Shown: piece after piece, positions 10,047 through 20,998 of the stretch
Position numbering within the stretch: position 1 is the stretch's first letter
Layout of the letters: every line of letters begins with the position of its first letter
Assembly (NCBI RefSeq): GCF_900188115.1
Contig: NZ_FZNW01000004.1
Span: 124,001 to 188,000 of the forward strand
Length of the DNA: 64,000 nt
Source of the DNA: Haloechinothrix alba
GTDB taxonomy: Bacteria > Actinomycetota > Actinomycetes > Mycobacteriales > Pseudonocardiaceae
Direction of reading: 5' to 3'
The notes under the pieces: generated by a model
What the model saw: only the letters and a program-made list of their open reading frames with translations
Database searches by the model: none
Told to the model about the DNA's origin: nothing
Translations under genes and position numbers: made by a program

Positions 10047-10050
<4 letters not shown>
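8149..10050 (+). CDS. mutA: Methylmalonyl-CoA mutase small (beta) subunit
   Basis: About 633 residues forming the non-catalytic partner of the adenosylcobalamin-dependent mutase that interconverts (R)-methylmalonyl-CoA and succinyl-CoA. It has a TIM-barrel-like half with [52 protein letters not shown] and [10 protein letters not shown], then a degenerate cobalamin-domain-like C-terminus without the DxHxxG ligand motif, as usual for this subunit. The ATG at 8149 follows GGCGAG and a TAGCAT hexamer and matches the family start. The stop overlaps the mutB ATG (ATGA). The enzyme feeds propionate, odd-chain fatty acids and branched amino acids into the TCA cycle, or runs backward to supply methylmalonyl-CoA. 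Confidence 0.94.
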
Positions 10051-12275
<2,225 letters not shown>

Positions 12276-12376
12276 GGGGCGGGCACGGCGCGGTGGGTGG
12301 GGGCGCGTGTGGCGGGTCGCCCACCCGCCGGACGTAGCGACGACCCGCGAGGAACTCTGCGAGGAATACTGACCCC

Positions 12377-13375
12377 ATGCCGCCCAAGAAGATCGACGTG
12401 GCCTCGTACGCCGAGGGAGTCCTGGCAGGCGACCGGGGCATGCTCTCCCGGGCGATCACGCTGGTCGAGTCCAGCCGTGCCGAGCATCGCGCGCAGGCGC
12501 AGGAGCTGTTGACGCGGCTCCTCCCGCACGCGGGGCGGTCGATGCGAGTGGGCATCACCGGGGTCCCCGGCGTCGGCAAGTCGACGTTCATCGACGGGCT
12601 CGGCAGCATGCTGCTCGAGAAGGGTCACCGCCTCGCCGTGCTCGCCGTCGACCCCTCGTCGACGCGTTCCGGCGGCAGCATCCTCGGGGACAAGACGCGG
12701 ATGGCGCGGCTGGCCGTCGAGCCCGGCGCGTTCATCCGGCCCTCGCCGACATCGGGCACGTTGGGCGGGGTGGCCGGGGCGACGCGGGAGACCATCGTGC
12801 TGATGGAGGCGGCCGGACACGACATCGTGTTCGTCGAGACCGTCGGCGTCGGCCAGTCCGAGGTCACCGTGGCGAACATGGTGGACTCCTTCCTGTTCCT
12901 GACGCTGGCCCGCACCGGCGACCAGCTGCAGGGCATCAAGAAGGGCGTGCTCGAGCTCGCCGACGTCATCGCGGTGAACAAGGCCGACGGCGAGTACCAG
13001 CAGCAGGCGCGTAAGGCCGCGCGGGAGCTGCAGGGTGCGCTCCGCCTGCTCTACGGTCCGGATGCCGACTGGACACCACCGGTACTGACCTGCAGCGGCC
13101 TGAGTGGTACGGGCCTGGACACCGTCTGGCAGCAGCTCGTCACCCATCACGAGTCGCTCGAGTCGTCCGGGTCGCTCGCGGAGAAGCGCAGGCAGCAGCA
13201 GGTGGACTGGACCTGGTCGATGGTGCGGGACGAGCTGCTCTCGCGGCTGGAGCGGCACCCGGGTGTCCGCGACCTCGTACCTGGCGTCGAGCAGGCGGTG
13301 CGGGACGGGGAACTCACCCCGGCGCTGGCCGCGCACCGCATACTGAACGCCTTCTCGCACGACGGTGACCAGTAG
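12377..13375 (+). CDS. meaB: MeaB/ArgK G3E GTPase, mutase chaperone
   Basis: A 332-residue P-loop GTPase that guards methylmalonyl-CoA mutase: it gates adenosylcobalamin loading and release of inactivated cofactor. Motifs are the Walker A GVPGVGKST (62-70), the switch-like DPSSTRSGGSILGDKTRM region, ETVGVGQSE (Walker B region) and NKADG for guanine recognition. The C-terminal arm (about 265-332) matches the dimerisation extension of the family. The position behind mutAB is the classical context. The ATG at 12377 has a GAGGA element about eleven bases upstream. Confidence 0.95.
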   Translation: MPPKKIDVASYAEGVLAGDRGMLSRAITLVESSRAEHRAQAQELLTRLLPHAGRSMRVGITGVPGVGKSTFIDGLGSMLLEKGHRLAVLAVDPSSTRSGGSILGDKTRMARLAVEPGAFIRPSPTSGTLGGVAGATRETIVLMEAAGHDIVFVETVGVGQSEVTVANMVDSFLFLTLARTGDQLQGIKKGVLELADVIAVNKADGEYQQQARKAARELQGALRLLYGPDADWTPPVLTCSGLSGTGLDTVWQQLVTHHESLESSGSLAEKRRQQQVDWTWSMVRDELLSRLERHPGVRDLVPGVEQAVRDGELTPALAAHRILNAFSHDGDQ

Positions 13376-13420
13376 CAGGATCCGGTAGCGGGGCTCATCA
13401 GCAGGATCCGGTTGCGGGGC
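13374..13420. repeat. Imperfect 21-bp direct repeat
   Basis: AGCAGGATCCGGTAGCGGGGC and a copy with one mismatch start 26 bp apart (13374 and 13400), beginning at the meaB stop codon. They may be a duplication remnant; no secondary structure or function is evident. Confidence 0.7.
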
Positions 13421-13582
13421 CCGGAAGCGGGCACGGGCAGCACCGTGTTGTCAGCGTGCCGAGATGACACACCGTGGTCGAACGGGCACACTGTCAAGGG
13501 CGATATCGTTCCCGGGCATGCTCGCTGGGCTCGATCGCGGGCTCGAACGTGGGGCACAGGAACCGGACCGGAAGGCAGCGTG

Positions 13583-13966
13583 ATGACGAAGGTGCGCGGC
13601 GTGGCGTTCACGCTACTGCTCGTCGGAGTGATCGCCGCGCTGGTGCCGACGCTCGGGCTGGCAGGCCCCGAGGAGCATACCGTGCGGGGCACGCCGAGCG
13701 CGGCCAGTGACCCGGAGGTCGTGGCCGAGCAGGCCGAGGAGCAGGCCCGTGAGCAGGCCGGGGAACAGGCCCAGGAGCAGGAGCAAGACCAGGACGAGGA
13801 CGGCACCGGCGAGGAGGGCGCTCCGAACGAGGGGCCGCGCCTCGATCCCAACGCGAAGGACAGCGACGACAAGCTCATCGTCGGGGGAGCCGCGGTGTTG
13901 CTGCTCGGCATCGTGCTCTGGGGCCGGCACGTCCGCTCCGAACGCCGGAACCCGTCGAGCGGCTGA
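13583..13966 (+). CDS. Small acidic Gln/Glu-rich membrane protein of unknown function
   Basis: 127 residues: an N-terminal hydrophobic segment (about 8-28, signal peptide or helix), a central low-complexity stretch very rich in Glu, Gln, Asp and Ala (about 47-85), and a second hydrophobic helix (about 100-118) ending in a basic tail. The ATG at 13583 has GAAGG about eight bases upstream; an upstream in-frame start at 13412 lacks support. The Glu/Gln repeat may form an extracytoplasmic coiled coil or extended spacer, with the Arg-rich tail inside. I do not recognise a family. It lies alone between meaB and an amidohydrolase gene. Confidence 0.6.
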   Translation: MTKVRGVAFTLLLVGVIAALVPTLGLAGPEEHTVRGTPSAASDPEVVAEQAEEQAREQAGEQAQEQEQDQDEDGTGEEGAPNEGPRLDPNAKDSDDKLIVGGAAVLLLGIVLWGRHVRSERRNPSSG

Positions 13967-14190
13967 TCACCGTCGGGCTGCGGTCCTACGTTACCGCGCG
14001 AGCGAACTCTGCGTAACCATTCGCCGCATTCGAGCGACCGGCTGTCTCGTCGCTACGTGAATCGGCGCACAACCCGCTCCGGCGTCATGCACAATGAGTG
14101 GCAAATGCGTACCACCATGACTGCCCCTCGATCTGCGTTGCCTCCGCAGACTTCGCGCGCCGTCGTCGGTTCCGGCTGTGGAGGTGGCCA

Positions 14191-15483
14191 ATGACAGTTG
14201 CGTTCTCGCGGCCAGAGGTGCCCGGTGACCGTGGCGACCAGCAGGCCATCACCGATGCCTCGCTCGACGGTGCGATCACGGCGAGCGGTGTCAGCATGGC
14301 GTCCGTGCCGGATCTCGCCGCCGGGCGCGGACCGGACTGGCTGGAGCAGAGCTTGACGCGCAGCGTGTCCGATGTCGTCGCCTGGCGCAGGCATATTCAC
14401 GCCAACCCGGAGTTGTCCAACAGGGAGTACGGCACCACCGAGCTCGTCGAGTCGGTGCTGCGTTCGCTCGGCCTGCGGCCGACCGTGCTCTCCGGCGGGA
14501 CCGGCGTCGTCTGTGACATCGGTAGCGGCGACACCTGTGTCGCGCTGCGGGCCGATATGGACGCGCTCCCGATCACCGAGGCCACCGGTCTCCCGTTCGC
14601 GTCGTCCGTGGACGGTGTCGCGCATGCCTGCGGGCACGACGCGCACACGGCGATCCTGATGGCCACGGCGATGGCGCTGACCGCTGCCCCCGAGCTGCCG
14701 GTCAAGGTGCGCCTCATCTTCCAGCCCGCGGAGGAGGTCATGCACGGCGGCGCGCTGGACGTGATCTCGGAGGGCTGGCTGGACGGGGTCGACCGGATCT
14801 TCGCCCTGCACTGTGCGCCGCACCTTCCGGTCGGCACGATCGGGTCCCGTACCGGTGCGGTGACCTCGGCTGCCGATCTCGTCACGCTGCGACTGAGCTC
14901 GCCGGGAGGGCACACCGCGCGCCCGCACCTGACAGCCGACCTGGTGCACGCGCTGGGCACGGTGGTCACGGGACTGCCCGGCGTGCTGTCCAGACGGGTC
15001 GACCCCCGCTCCGGGACGGTGCTGACCTGGGGATCGGTGCATGCCGGGGATGCGCCGAACACGGTGCCCGAGCACGGCTCGTTGCTCGGCACGTTGCGTA
15101 CGGCAGACCGAGAGGTCTGGCGCGAGCTGGAGCCGCTCGTGGCCTCCGCGGTCGAGGCGCTGGTCGCGCCGACAGGGGTCGAGCTCGACTTCGACTACCG
15201 GCGTGGCGTGCCGCCCGTTGTCTGCGACGAGGACAGTACCGCGCAGCTGCGCGCGGGTGCGGCGGCGGCGCTGGGCTCGGACGCGCTCGTCGACATCGAG
15301 CAGTCCTCCGGAGGGGAGGACTTCGGCTGGTACCTCGAACACGTTCCGGGGGCTTTCGCCCGTCTGGGAGTCTGGCCGGGCCACGGTCCGGTGCGGGACA
15401 TCCACCAGGGGACCTTCGAGCTGGATGAGCGCGCGCTGCTGGTGGGTGTCCGCACGCTCGTGCACACCGTCCTCGCCTCCTAA
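14191..15483 (+). CDS. M20-family amidohydrolase (AmiA/HipO-like)
   Basis: About 430 residues of the M20D metallopeptidase/amidohydrolase family, which hydrolyses N-acyl amino acids or related amides. Visible are RRHIHANPELSNREYGT, ALRADMDALPI, the metal-binding HACGHDAHTAIL, QPAEE with the likely catalytic Glu, and SSGGEDFGWYLEHVPG near the C-terminus. The ATG at 14191 sits behind a strong GGAGG; an in-frame ATG at 14098 would add 31 unconserved basic residues. In M. tuberculosis amiA1/amiB1 occupy the equivalent position near deoD and lpdA. No signal peptide is seen, so it is probably cytoplasmic. The substrate is unknown. Confidence 0.87.
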   Translation: MTVAFSRPEVPGDRGDQQAITDASLDGAITASGVSMASVPDLAAGRGPDWLEQSLTRSVSDVVAWRRHIHANPELSNREYGTTELVESVLRSLGLRPTVLSGGTGVVCDIGSGDTCVALRADMDALPITEATGLPFASSVDGVAHACGHDAHTAILMATAMALTAAPELPVKVRLIFQPAEEVMHGGALDVISEGWLDGVDRIFALHCAPHLPVGTIGSRTGAVTSAADLVTLRLSSPGGHTARPHLTADLVHALGTVVTGLPGVLSRRVDPRSGTVLTWGSVHAGDAPNTVPEHGSLLGTLRTADREVWRELEPLVASAVEALVAPTGVELDFDYRRGVPPVVCDEDSTAQLRAGAAAALGSDALVDIEQSSGGEDFGWYLEHVPGAFARLGVWPGHGPVRDIHQGTFELDERALLVGVRTLVHTVLAS

Positions 15484-15601
15484 CCGCGTCGGGCGCCCCG
15501 GCACCCCGAGCTGGGCGCTTCAGCGGCTACGACGGCGCGGTTGTCCACGGATGTTCGTCCGGTACTCCCGGCCGACCCGCTGCACGGGCGGATTGGAGGG
15601 C

Positions 15602-16002
15602 GTGGACGACCTCGTTGCCGACCCCCTGCACGGTTGCGATGCCGCCGAACCGGCACCCGTACACGTACAGGTGCCCTACGACCGGTGGCCCGCTCGCCGC
15701 TCGGGTGTCGTGCTGCATCACGGGCCCACGGAGCCGGGGGATGTCGTCGAGCTGTCCGCTCTACCGGTGCACGCGGTGGACAGGGCGCTGACCGACCTGC
15801 TGTGCGGGCGTTCGGCAAGGACGGCTCTGGCCTGTTGTGATCAGGCGCTGGCCACGGTCGTGCTCGTGCGGCGGACGCGGCGCGGGAGGAAGACCTGCGG
15901 TGTCGCGGATGGCTCGTAGTACGGGCAACGGCAGCCGATCTCGCCGAGCCGTCGCGCCTGCTGGCCGAGCGGCGGGCGGCGTTCCGGCACCGAGGACTGT
16001 AG
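15602..16002 (+). pseudogene. Remnant of a DUF559/AbiEi-like protein
   Basis: Two frames hold pieces of one known protein type. From 15602 one frame reads PVHVQVPYDRWPARRSGVV, then PGDVVELSALPVHAVDRALTDLL and ALACCDQALA, typical of the N-terminal half of actinobacterial DUF559/AbiEi-like proteins. From about 15874 another frame reads DLRCRGWLVVRATAADLAEP and ends at 16002, matching the extreme C-terminus of the same family. The conserved nuclease core between them is missing and the N-terminal 50-60 residues are not recognisable. This points to an internal deletion plus frameshift, hence a dead gene. It fills most of the 560-bp gap between the amidohydrolase and cyclotransferase genes. The family call is from pattern memory. 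Confidence 0.55.
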
Positions 16003-16044
16003 CCGCGCCCGACACGGGATGCCGGAGCGCCCGACACGGTGCGT

Positions 16045-16497
16045 TCAGGGGCCGATCCCGATACACGGCCGGGTACGCAGGTTGGCCACGTAATCGGCGG
16101 GCGCGCCCGCGGCCTCGGCCGCGTCGGCCAGCATGCCGAGATAGCGCGCCGACGGCAGGCCGCCCTCGTAGGCGTCCAGCACGTAGAACCAGGCGAGCAC
16201 GTCACCTTCCATCGTCTGCACGCGCAACCGGATCTTGTTGTGCAGGAACAGCTCCCCGCCTTCCCAGCGGTCCAGCCTGTCCTCGTCGAACGTGCTGACG
16301 TCGTAGAGCACGACGAACACCCTGGACTCGGGGTCCTCGACGATGGTGGCGAGAGCTCCTTCCCACCCGACGTCCTCTCCTCCGAACGTCAGGCGCCACC
16401 CCTCGAGCCAGCCGGTGCCGGCAAGGGGAGACAAGGGTGCGCGCTCCATCATCTGCGCGGGATCCATGTTGGATCCGTAAGCGGCGTAAAGAGGCAC
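16045..16497 (-). CDS. Gamma-glutamylcyclotransferase-like protein (Rv3304-like)
   Basis: 150 residues with the cyclotransferase-fold opening PLYAAYGSNMDPAQM (YGSN loop binding the gamma-glutamyl group), then GTGWLEGWRLTFGGEDVGWEGALATIVED, an RWEGGEL segment, and the family-typical YEGGLPSARYLG end. The GTG at 16497 directly opens this conserved motif and is preceded by TAGGCT seven bases upstream, so the 27-residue longer frame is rejected. The fold is shared by glutathione- and amine-processing cyclotransferases, so the reaction is not settled. It is transcribed divergently from lpdA, as is the M. tuberculosis pair. Confidence 0.8.
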   Translation of the reverse strand: MPLYAAYGSNMDPAQMMERAPLSPLAGTGWLEGWRLTFGGEDVGWEGALATIVEDPESRVFVVLYDVSTFDEDRLDRWEGGELFLHNKIRLRVQTMEGDVLAWFYVLDAYEGGLPSARYLGMLADAAEAAGAPADYVANLRTRPCIGIGP

Positions 16498-16504
16498 GGT
16501 CGAC

Positions 16505-16510
16505 AGCCTA
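16505..16510 (-). promoter_or_regulatory. -10 hexamer (TAGGCT) of the cyclotransferase gene
   Basis: TANNNT seven bases before the GTG at 16497, consistent with a leaderless transcript and with the short start. Confidence 0.45.
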
Positions 16511-16637
16511 GTAGCTCGTTGATCATCGGCGTGCGGGAACTGTGTGTTCACGGTAGCAGCGCCGTGGGTGCCGAGCACGTTCAGGCGGCCGCCACGTACG
16601 GTGGCAGTGGCTCAGATTGTCGAGCGGAGGAGGCCGC

Positions 16638-18041
16638 GTGACCAGGATCGTGATCATGGGTGGTGGGCCCGCAGGCTACGAGTCGGCGCTGGTCGCCGCC
16701 CAGCATGGTGCTGACGTGACCGTGATCGACCAGAACGCACTCGGCGGCGGTTGTGTCCTGTACGACTGTGTGCCGTCGAAGACACTCATCGCCACGTCGG
16801 GCGCGCGAGCCGGGCTGCACGGTATGGGTGAGCTGGGGGTGTCGCTGGACCTGGACAACGTCACGGTCGACAACCACGTGGTGCACGGCCGCGTCAAGGG
16901 CCTCGCGCTCGCCCAGTCGGCCGACATCAAGGCACGGGTCCAGCGTGAAGGCGTGCGGGTGCTCACCGGCACCGCCCGGCTGTGCGACGCCGAACCGGGT
17001 CTGGCCGTCCACGAGGTCGAGGTGACTGTCGACGGCGGCGAGACCGAGAGGCTCACCGCGGACTTCGTGCTCATCGCCACCGGCGCGACGCCGCGCGTGC
17101 TGCCCGGTGCGGTGCCGGACGGGGAGCGGATACTGGACTGGCGGCAACTCTACGACCTCGACGAGATGCCGGAGCACCTGATCGTGGTCGGGTCCGGCGT
17201 GACCGGCGCGGAGTTCGCCTCGGCGTACACCGAGATGGGCGTGCGCGTCACGGTGGTCTCCAGCCGGGACCGCATCATGCCGCACGAGGACGCCGACGCC
17301 GCGGCCGTGATCGAGGAGGTGTTCAGCCAGCGGGGTGCCACCCTGGCCAAGCACGCCCGCGCGGAGCAGGTCGAACGTACCGAGAACGGGGTGGTCGTAC
17401 ACCTCAGTGACGGTCGCACGATCGAGGGTAGCCACGCGCTGATGACTGTCGGCTCGGTTCCGAACACCTCCGGCATCGGGCTGGAGACGGTCGGGATCGA
17501 GACGGACTCGCGTGGCTTCATCCCGGTCGACCGGGTTTCCCGTACCAGCGCCTCGGGCATCTACGCCGCGGGTGACTGCACTGGGCTGCTCATGCTGGCC
17601 TCGGTCGCCAGCATGCAGGGTCGGATCGCGATGTGGCACGCGCTCGGTGAGGGCGTCTCCCCGATCAAGCTCAAGACCGTGGCCGCGAACGTGTTCACCC
17701 ACCCGGAGCTGGCCACGGTGGGCATCAGCCAGCAGGCGATCGACGCGGGCGAGGTACCGGCCCGCACGATCATGCTGCCGCTGGCGACCAATCCGCGCGC
17801 GAAGATGGAAGGGCTCCGGCACGGGTTCGTGAAACTGTTCTGCCGGCCGGCCACCGGAGTGGTCATCGGGGGCGTCGTGGTGGCCCCGATGGCCAGCGAG
17901 CACATCCTGCCCATCGCCCTTGCCGTGCAGAACCAGCTCACCGCACACGACCTCGCGCTGACCTTCGCGGTGTACCCCTCGCTGTCCGGCTCGCTGACCG
18001 AGGCCGGGCGGCAGCTCATGCGGCACGACGACCTGGACTAG
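16638..18041 (+). CDS. lpdA: LpdA-type NAD(P)H flavoprotein disulfide/quinone reductase
   Basis: 467 residues: an FAD-binding GGGPAGYESALVAA at the N-terminus, an NAD(P) domain with VVGSGVTGAEFASAYTEMG, and a second FAD motif IYAAGDCTG. It closely follows M. tuberculosis Rv3303c, a flavoprotein reported as a quinone reductase rather than a lipoamide dehydrogenase. The N-terminal loop here reads GGGCVLYDC, a CxxxxC pair, where I recall the mycobacterial protein lacking the first cysteine. The C-terminal His-Glu dyad of true disulfide reductases is missing: VYPSLSGSLTEA replaces the HxHPTxSE segment. GTG at 16638 follows GGAGGAGG. Electron transfer to quinones is the best guess. Confidence 0.88.
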   Translation: MTRIVIMGGGPAGYESALVAAQHGADVTVIDQNALGGGCVLYDCVPSKTLIATSGARAGLHGMGELGVSLDLDNVTVDNHVVHGRVKGLALAQSADIKARVQREGVRVLTGTARLCDAEPGLAVHEVEVTVDGGETERLTADFVLIATGATPRVLPGAVPDGERILDWRQLYDLDEMPEHLIVVGSGVTGAEFASAYTEMGVRVTVVSSRDRIMPHEDADAAAVIEEVFSQRGATLAKHARAEQVERTENGVVVHLSDGRTIEGSHALMTVGSVPNTSGIGLETVGIETDSRGFIPVDRVSRTSASGIYAAGDCTGLLMLASVASMQGRIAMWHALGEGVSPIKLKTVAANVFTHPELATVGISQQAIDAGEVPARTIMLPLATNPRAKMEGLRHGFVKLFCRPATGVVIGGVVVAPMASEHILPIALAVQNQLTAHDLALTFAVYPSLSGSLTEAGRQLMRHDDLD

Positions 18042-18195
18042 GGGTCGGCGGCAGGACCAGAGCGTGCCGCGTATCAGCGGGCAGGCGCGAGCAGTCCGAA
18101 CCGGACGTGTCATACACCGTGCGCGGGGTAATCCGGGCACACGCGTGCGCGCAGGGTTACCGTGACACCATCGTTGACGTCGAGAGGAGCGCGCG

Positions 18196-19950
18196 GTGGG
18201 CAGGCAAGCGCGTACGGCCAGCTGGTCGGGAATAGGTCGCCTGGGCGTCGTGGACCGGGAGGACGCGTGGCAGCGGCTGGGTAAGGAGTCCTTCGATCTC
18301 GTCGTGATCGGTGGCGGCGTGGTCGGTGCGGGGACCGCGCTGGATGCCGCCACCAGGGGGCTGCGGGTCGCGCTTGTAGAAGCGCGTGACCTCGCGTCGG
18401 GGACGTCGAGCCGCTCGAGCAAGCTCGTGCACGGTGGTCTGCGGTACCTGGAACAGCTGGAGTTCTCCCTGGTGCGCGAAGCGCTCGCCGAACGGGAGCT
18501 GATGCTCACCAAACTGGCTCCGCATCTGGTCAAGCCCGTCAGCTTCCTGTACCCGCTGACACACAGGGTGTGGGAGCGTCCTTACACTGCGGCGGGGCTG
18601 TTCCTGTACGACACGATGGGCGGGGCCCGCTCGGTTCCCGGGCAGAAGCACCTGACCCGGGCGGGTGCGCTGCGGATGGTCCCCGCGCTCCGGCGGGACT
18701 CGCTGGTCGGGGGCATCCGCTATTACGACGCGCAGGTCGACGACTCGCGGTACACGATGATGCTGGCACGCACGGCCGCCCGCTACGGAGCCGTGGTACG
18801 TACCTCGACCCAGGTCGTCGACTTCCTGCACGAGGCCGACCGGGTTTCCGGCGTGCGCGTCCGGGATGTCGAGGACGGCCGGGAAGTGGAGGTCCTCGCG
18901 GGTGCGGTCGTCAACTGCACCGGGGTGTGGACCGATGAGCTGCAGCAGCTCTCGGGTAGTCGAGGCCGTTTCAGGGTGCGGGCCAGCAAGGGTGTGCACG
19001 TGGTGGTCCCGCGCGACCGGATCGTCTCCGAGTCGGGCATGATCCTGCGCACCGAGTCGTCGGTGCTGTTCGTGATCCCGTGGGGCAATCACTGGATCCT
19101 GGGCACCACGGACAGCGACTGGCGGCTGGATCTCGCGCACCCCGCGGCCACCAAGCAGGACATCGACTACATCCTCGGTGAGATCAACGCGGTACTCGCC
19201 ACGCCGCTGACCCACGACGACATCGAGGGCGTCTATGCCGGGTTGCGCCCGTTGCTTGCCGGGGAGAGCGAGGAGACGTCCAAGCTCTCCCGCGAGCACG
19301 CCGTCGCGCGGGTGGCTCCCGGCCTGGTCGCGATCGCGGGTGGCAAGTACACGACCTACCGGGTCATGGCGGCCGACGCGGTCAACGCCGCCGCGATCGA
19401 TCTGCCGACGAGGGTGCAGCCCTCGATCACCGACAAGGTACAGCTGCTGGGGGCGGACGGGTATCACGCGCTGGTCAACCAGGCCGACCGGTTGGCGGCG
19501 CAGTACGGTCTGCATCCGTACCGGCTGCGTCACCTGCTGGACCGGTACGGGGCGCTGGTGCACGAGCTGCTGGCGCTGGCCGAGAACGAGCCGGAATGGT
19601 TGCGCCCCCTCGAGCACGCACCGGACTACTTGCGTGTGGAGGTGGCGTACGCGGTCAGCCACGAGGGTGCGCTGCACCTGGAGGATGTCCTCGCGCGGCG
19701 CACCCGGATCGCGATCGAGTGCCCGCACAGGGGTGTGGACTGCGCTCGCCAGGTCGCCGAGATCATGGCTGGGATACTCGGATGGTCCGGTAAGACCACC
19801 GAGCGAGAGGTGGAGACCTATGTCGCGCGGGTGGCAGCCGAGCGCGACTCGCAGTCCCAGCCCGACGACGAGGCCGCGGACGCCAGCAGGCGGGTAGCCC
19901 CTGATGTTCGCCCGCACCTGGACGCGCTCGACGTGGGCACGCAGCGTTGA
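18196..19950 (+). CDS. glpD: Aerobic glycerol-3-phosphate dehydrogenase
   Basis: 584 residues of the FAD-dependent GlpD/GlpA family, membrane-associated, oxidising glycerol 3-phosphate to dihydroxyacetone phosphate and passing electrons to quinone. Motifs: DLVVIGGGVVGAGTALDAATRG (FAD, about 34-55), SSRSSKLVHGGLRYLEQ, the LGTTDSDW segment, YAGLRPL and GGKYTTYR. The C-terminal domain (about 430-540) matches DAO_C. GTG at 18196 follows GAGAGGAGC. It lies behind lpdA in the same direction after 154 bp, as glpD2 follows lpdA in M. tuberculosis, suggesting linked quinone-directed redox functions. Confidence 0.93.
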   Translation: MGRQARTASWSGIGRLGVVDREDAWQRLGKESFDLVVIGGGVVGAGTALDAATRGLRVALVEARDLASGTSSRSSKLVHGGLRYLEQLEFSLVREALAERELMLTKLAPHLVKPVSFLYPLTHRVWERPYTAAGLFLYDTMGGARSVPGQKHLTRAGALRMVPALRRDSLVGGIRYYDAQVDDSRYTMMLARTAARYGAVVRTSTQVVDFLHEADRVSGVRVRDVEDGREVEVLAGAVVNCTGVWTDELQQLSGSRGRFRVRASKGVHVVVPRDRIVSESGMILRTESSVLFVIPWGNHWILGTTDSDWRLDLAHPAATKQDIDYILGEINAVLATPLTHDDIEGVYAGLRPLLAGESEETSKLSREHAVARVAPGLVAIAGGKYTTYRVMAADAVNAAAIDLPTRVQPSITDKVQLLGADGYHALVNQADRLAAQYGLHPYRLRHLLDRYGALVHELLALAENEPEWLRPLEHAPDYLRVEVAYAVSHEGALHLEDVLARRTRIAIECPHRGVDCARQVAEIMAGILGWSGKTTEREVETYVARVAAERDSQSQPDDEAADASRRVAPDVRPHLDALDVGTQR

Positions 19951-19974
19951 CCCCGCGTCGGCAGGCTCCGGCGC

Positions 19975-20520
19975 TCAGCCGTCGGTGGACAGCCGGGACC
20001 AGACGAGCAGGTCCTCGGGCTTGTCGTCGATGACGATGGCTTCGCGAAGGGTGCCGTCCAGGGTGAAGCCGCACTTCTCGGCTACCCGCCGCGAGACCTG
20101 GTTGCTCGCCGCGTGCTGGTAGGAGATGTGGTGCAGCCCGAGCCCGCCGTAGGCGAACCGCAGCACGGCCTGGATCGCGGGTGTGATGATGCCCTTGCCG
20201 CGGTGCGCGGGATGGGTCCAGCAGCTGAGCTCGGCTGTCCGGTCAACGGGATCGATGTTCTTGAGATCCACCTCGCCGAGCAGGGCCCCGGTGGTCTGGT
20301 CGGCGACCACCCAGGTGTAGCGCTCGTCACTGGCCCACTCCCGCTCGCGGGTGCGAATGTAGTCCGTAGCGGTGTCCAGGTCAGCGATGCGAGAGCTGCG
20401 GTACCGCTGCGTCTCGGGGTCCGCGAAGGCTTCGAGCAGGGCCGGACGGTCGTCGATCCGGTCGTCCGCGCGTAGCTGGCGAAGGTAGTACGTTCCGGCG
20501 TTGATCTCAACGGGCTCCAC
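19975..20520 (-). CDS. GNAT acetyltransferase, RimJ/RimL type
   Basis: 181 residues with the GNAT fold: LRQLRADD opening, VADQTTGALLGEVDLKNID, the acetyl-CoA pyrophosphate loop HRGKGIITPAIQAVLRFAY, and the RimJ/RimL C-terminal pattern HHISYQHAASNQVSRRVAEKCGF. It would acetylate an amine, perhaps a protein N-terminus or a small molecule; the acceptor is unknown. The GTG start is fixed by a TAGCGT hexamer seven bases upstream. It is convergent with glpD, with only 24 bp between stop codons. Confidence 0.85.
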   Translation of the reverse strand: MEPVEINAGTYYLRQLRADDRIDDRPALLEAFADPETQRYRSSRIADLDTATDYIRTREREWASDERYTWVVADQTTGALLGEVDLKNIDPVDRTAELSCWTHPAHRGKGIITPAIQAVLRFAYGGLGLHHISYQHAASNQVSRRVAEKCGFTLDGTLREAIVIDDKPEDLLVWSRLSTDG

Positions 20521-20527
20521 GCGTCCG

Positions 20528-20533
20528 ACGCTA
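20528..20533 (-). promoter_or_regulatory. -10 hexamer (TAGCGT) of the GNAT gene
   Basis: TANNNT seven bases before the GTG at 20520; it suggests a leaderless transcript. Confidence 0.45.
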
Positions 20534-20563
20534 CTCGCTGCCCGCGGCGGGTGTGCGCGCCGG

Positions 20564-20992
20564 TCAGCGCGCGCCCGGCCGGCCGCGCCCGTTCGCGGCG
20601 CCGACCAGCAGGGCCACCGCGACAGGGATCAGGAACACCAGGAACATGCCTCGGGCGATGGTGAAGTACAGGACGATGGCCAGGATCGCCGAGAGCGGCA
20701 CGGCGCTGGATGCCAGCCACGCGCCGGGGGAGCGGGCCGGGCGCGTGGCTGGCGCGTTCTCGGCCGGTTCCCGTCGTTGCGCGGGGCGATCCAGCACGGC
20801 GGGCCGGGGCCGGGGCAGGTCGACGAAAAGCTCGGCGAGCTCGCCGAGCGTCTTGATCGTGGTGACGCGAGCCGACCGCTCGCCGTACTCGTCGATGTCC
20901 AGCCGCCCGTCGCGCACGTGCTCGCTCAGCGCGTCGAGCGCTTCCTGCCGGTCAGCATCACTGATCCGGAACTCGGGTAGGTCCGGGTCCAC
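20564..20992 (-). CDS. DUF1707 domain membrane protein
   Basis: 142 residues. The N-terminal 55 residues (FRISDADRQEALDALSEHVRDGRLDIDEYGER and the following helix) are a DUF1707 domain, common in actinobacterial small membrane or transcription-linked proteins. A proline/arginine-rich linker follows, then two adjacent hydrophobic helices (about 93-130). The domain is likely cytoplasmic and membrane-anchored through the C-terminal hairpin. Function is unknown. The GTG start follows a TAGGAT hexamer by six bases, and a long perfect palindrome lies just upstream over the likely -35 region. Confidence 0.8.
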   Translation of the reverse strand: MDPDLPEFRISDADRQEALDALSEHVRDGRLDIDEYGERSARVTTIKTLGELAELFVDLPRPRPAVLDRPAQRREPAENAPATRPARSPGAWLASSAVPLSAILAIVLYFTIARGMFLVFLIPVAVALLVGAANGRGRPGAR

Positions 20993-20998
20993 ACCGCG

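Noticed and set aside
18157-19917. 586-codon frame antisense to glpD
   Set aside because: Shadow frame with no recognisable domain; glpD is clear on the other strand.
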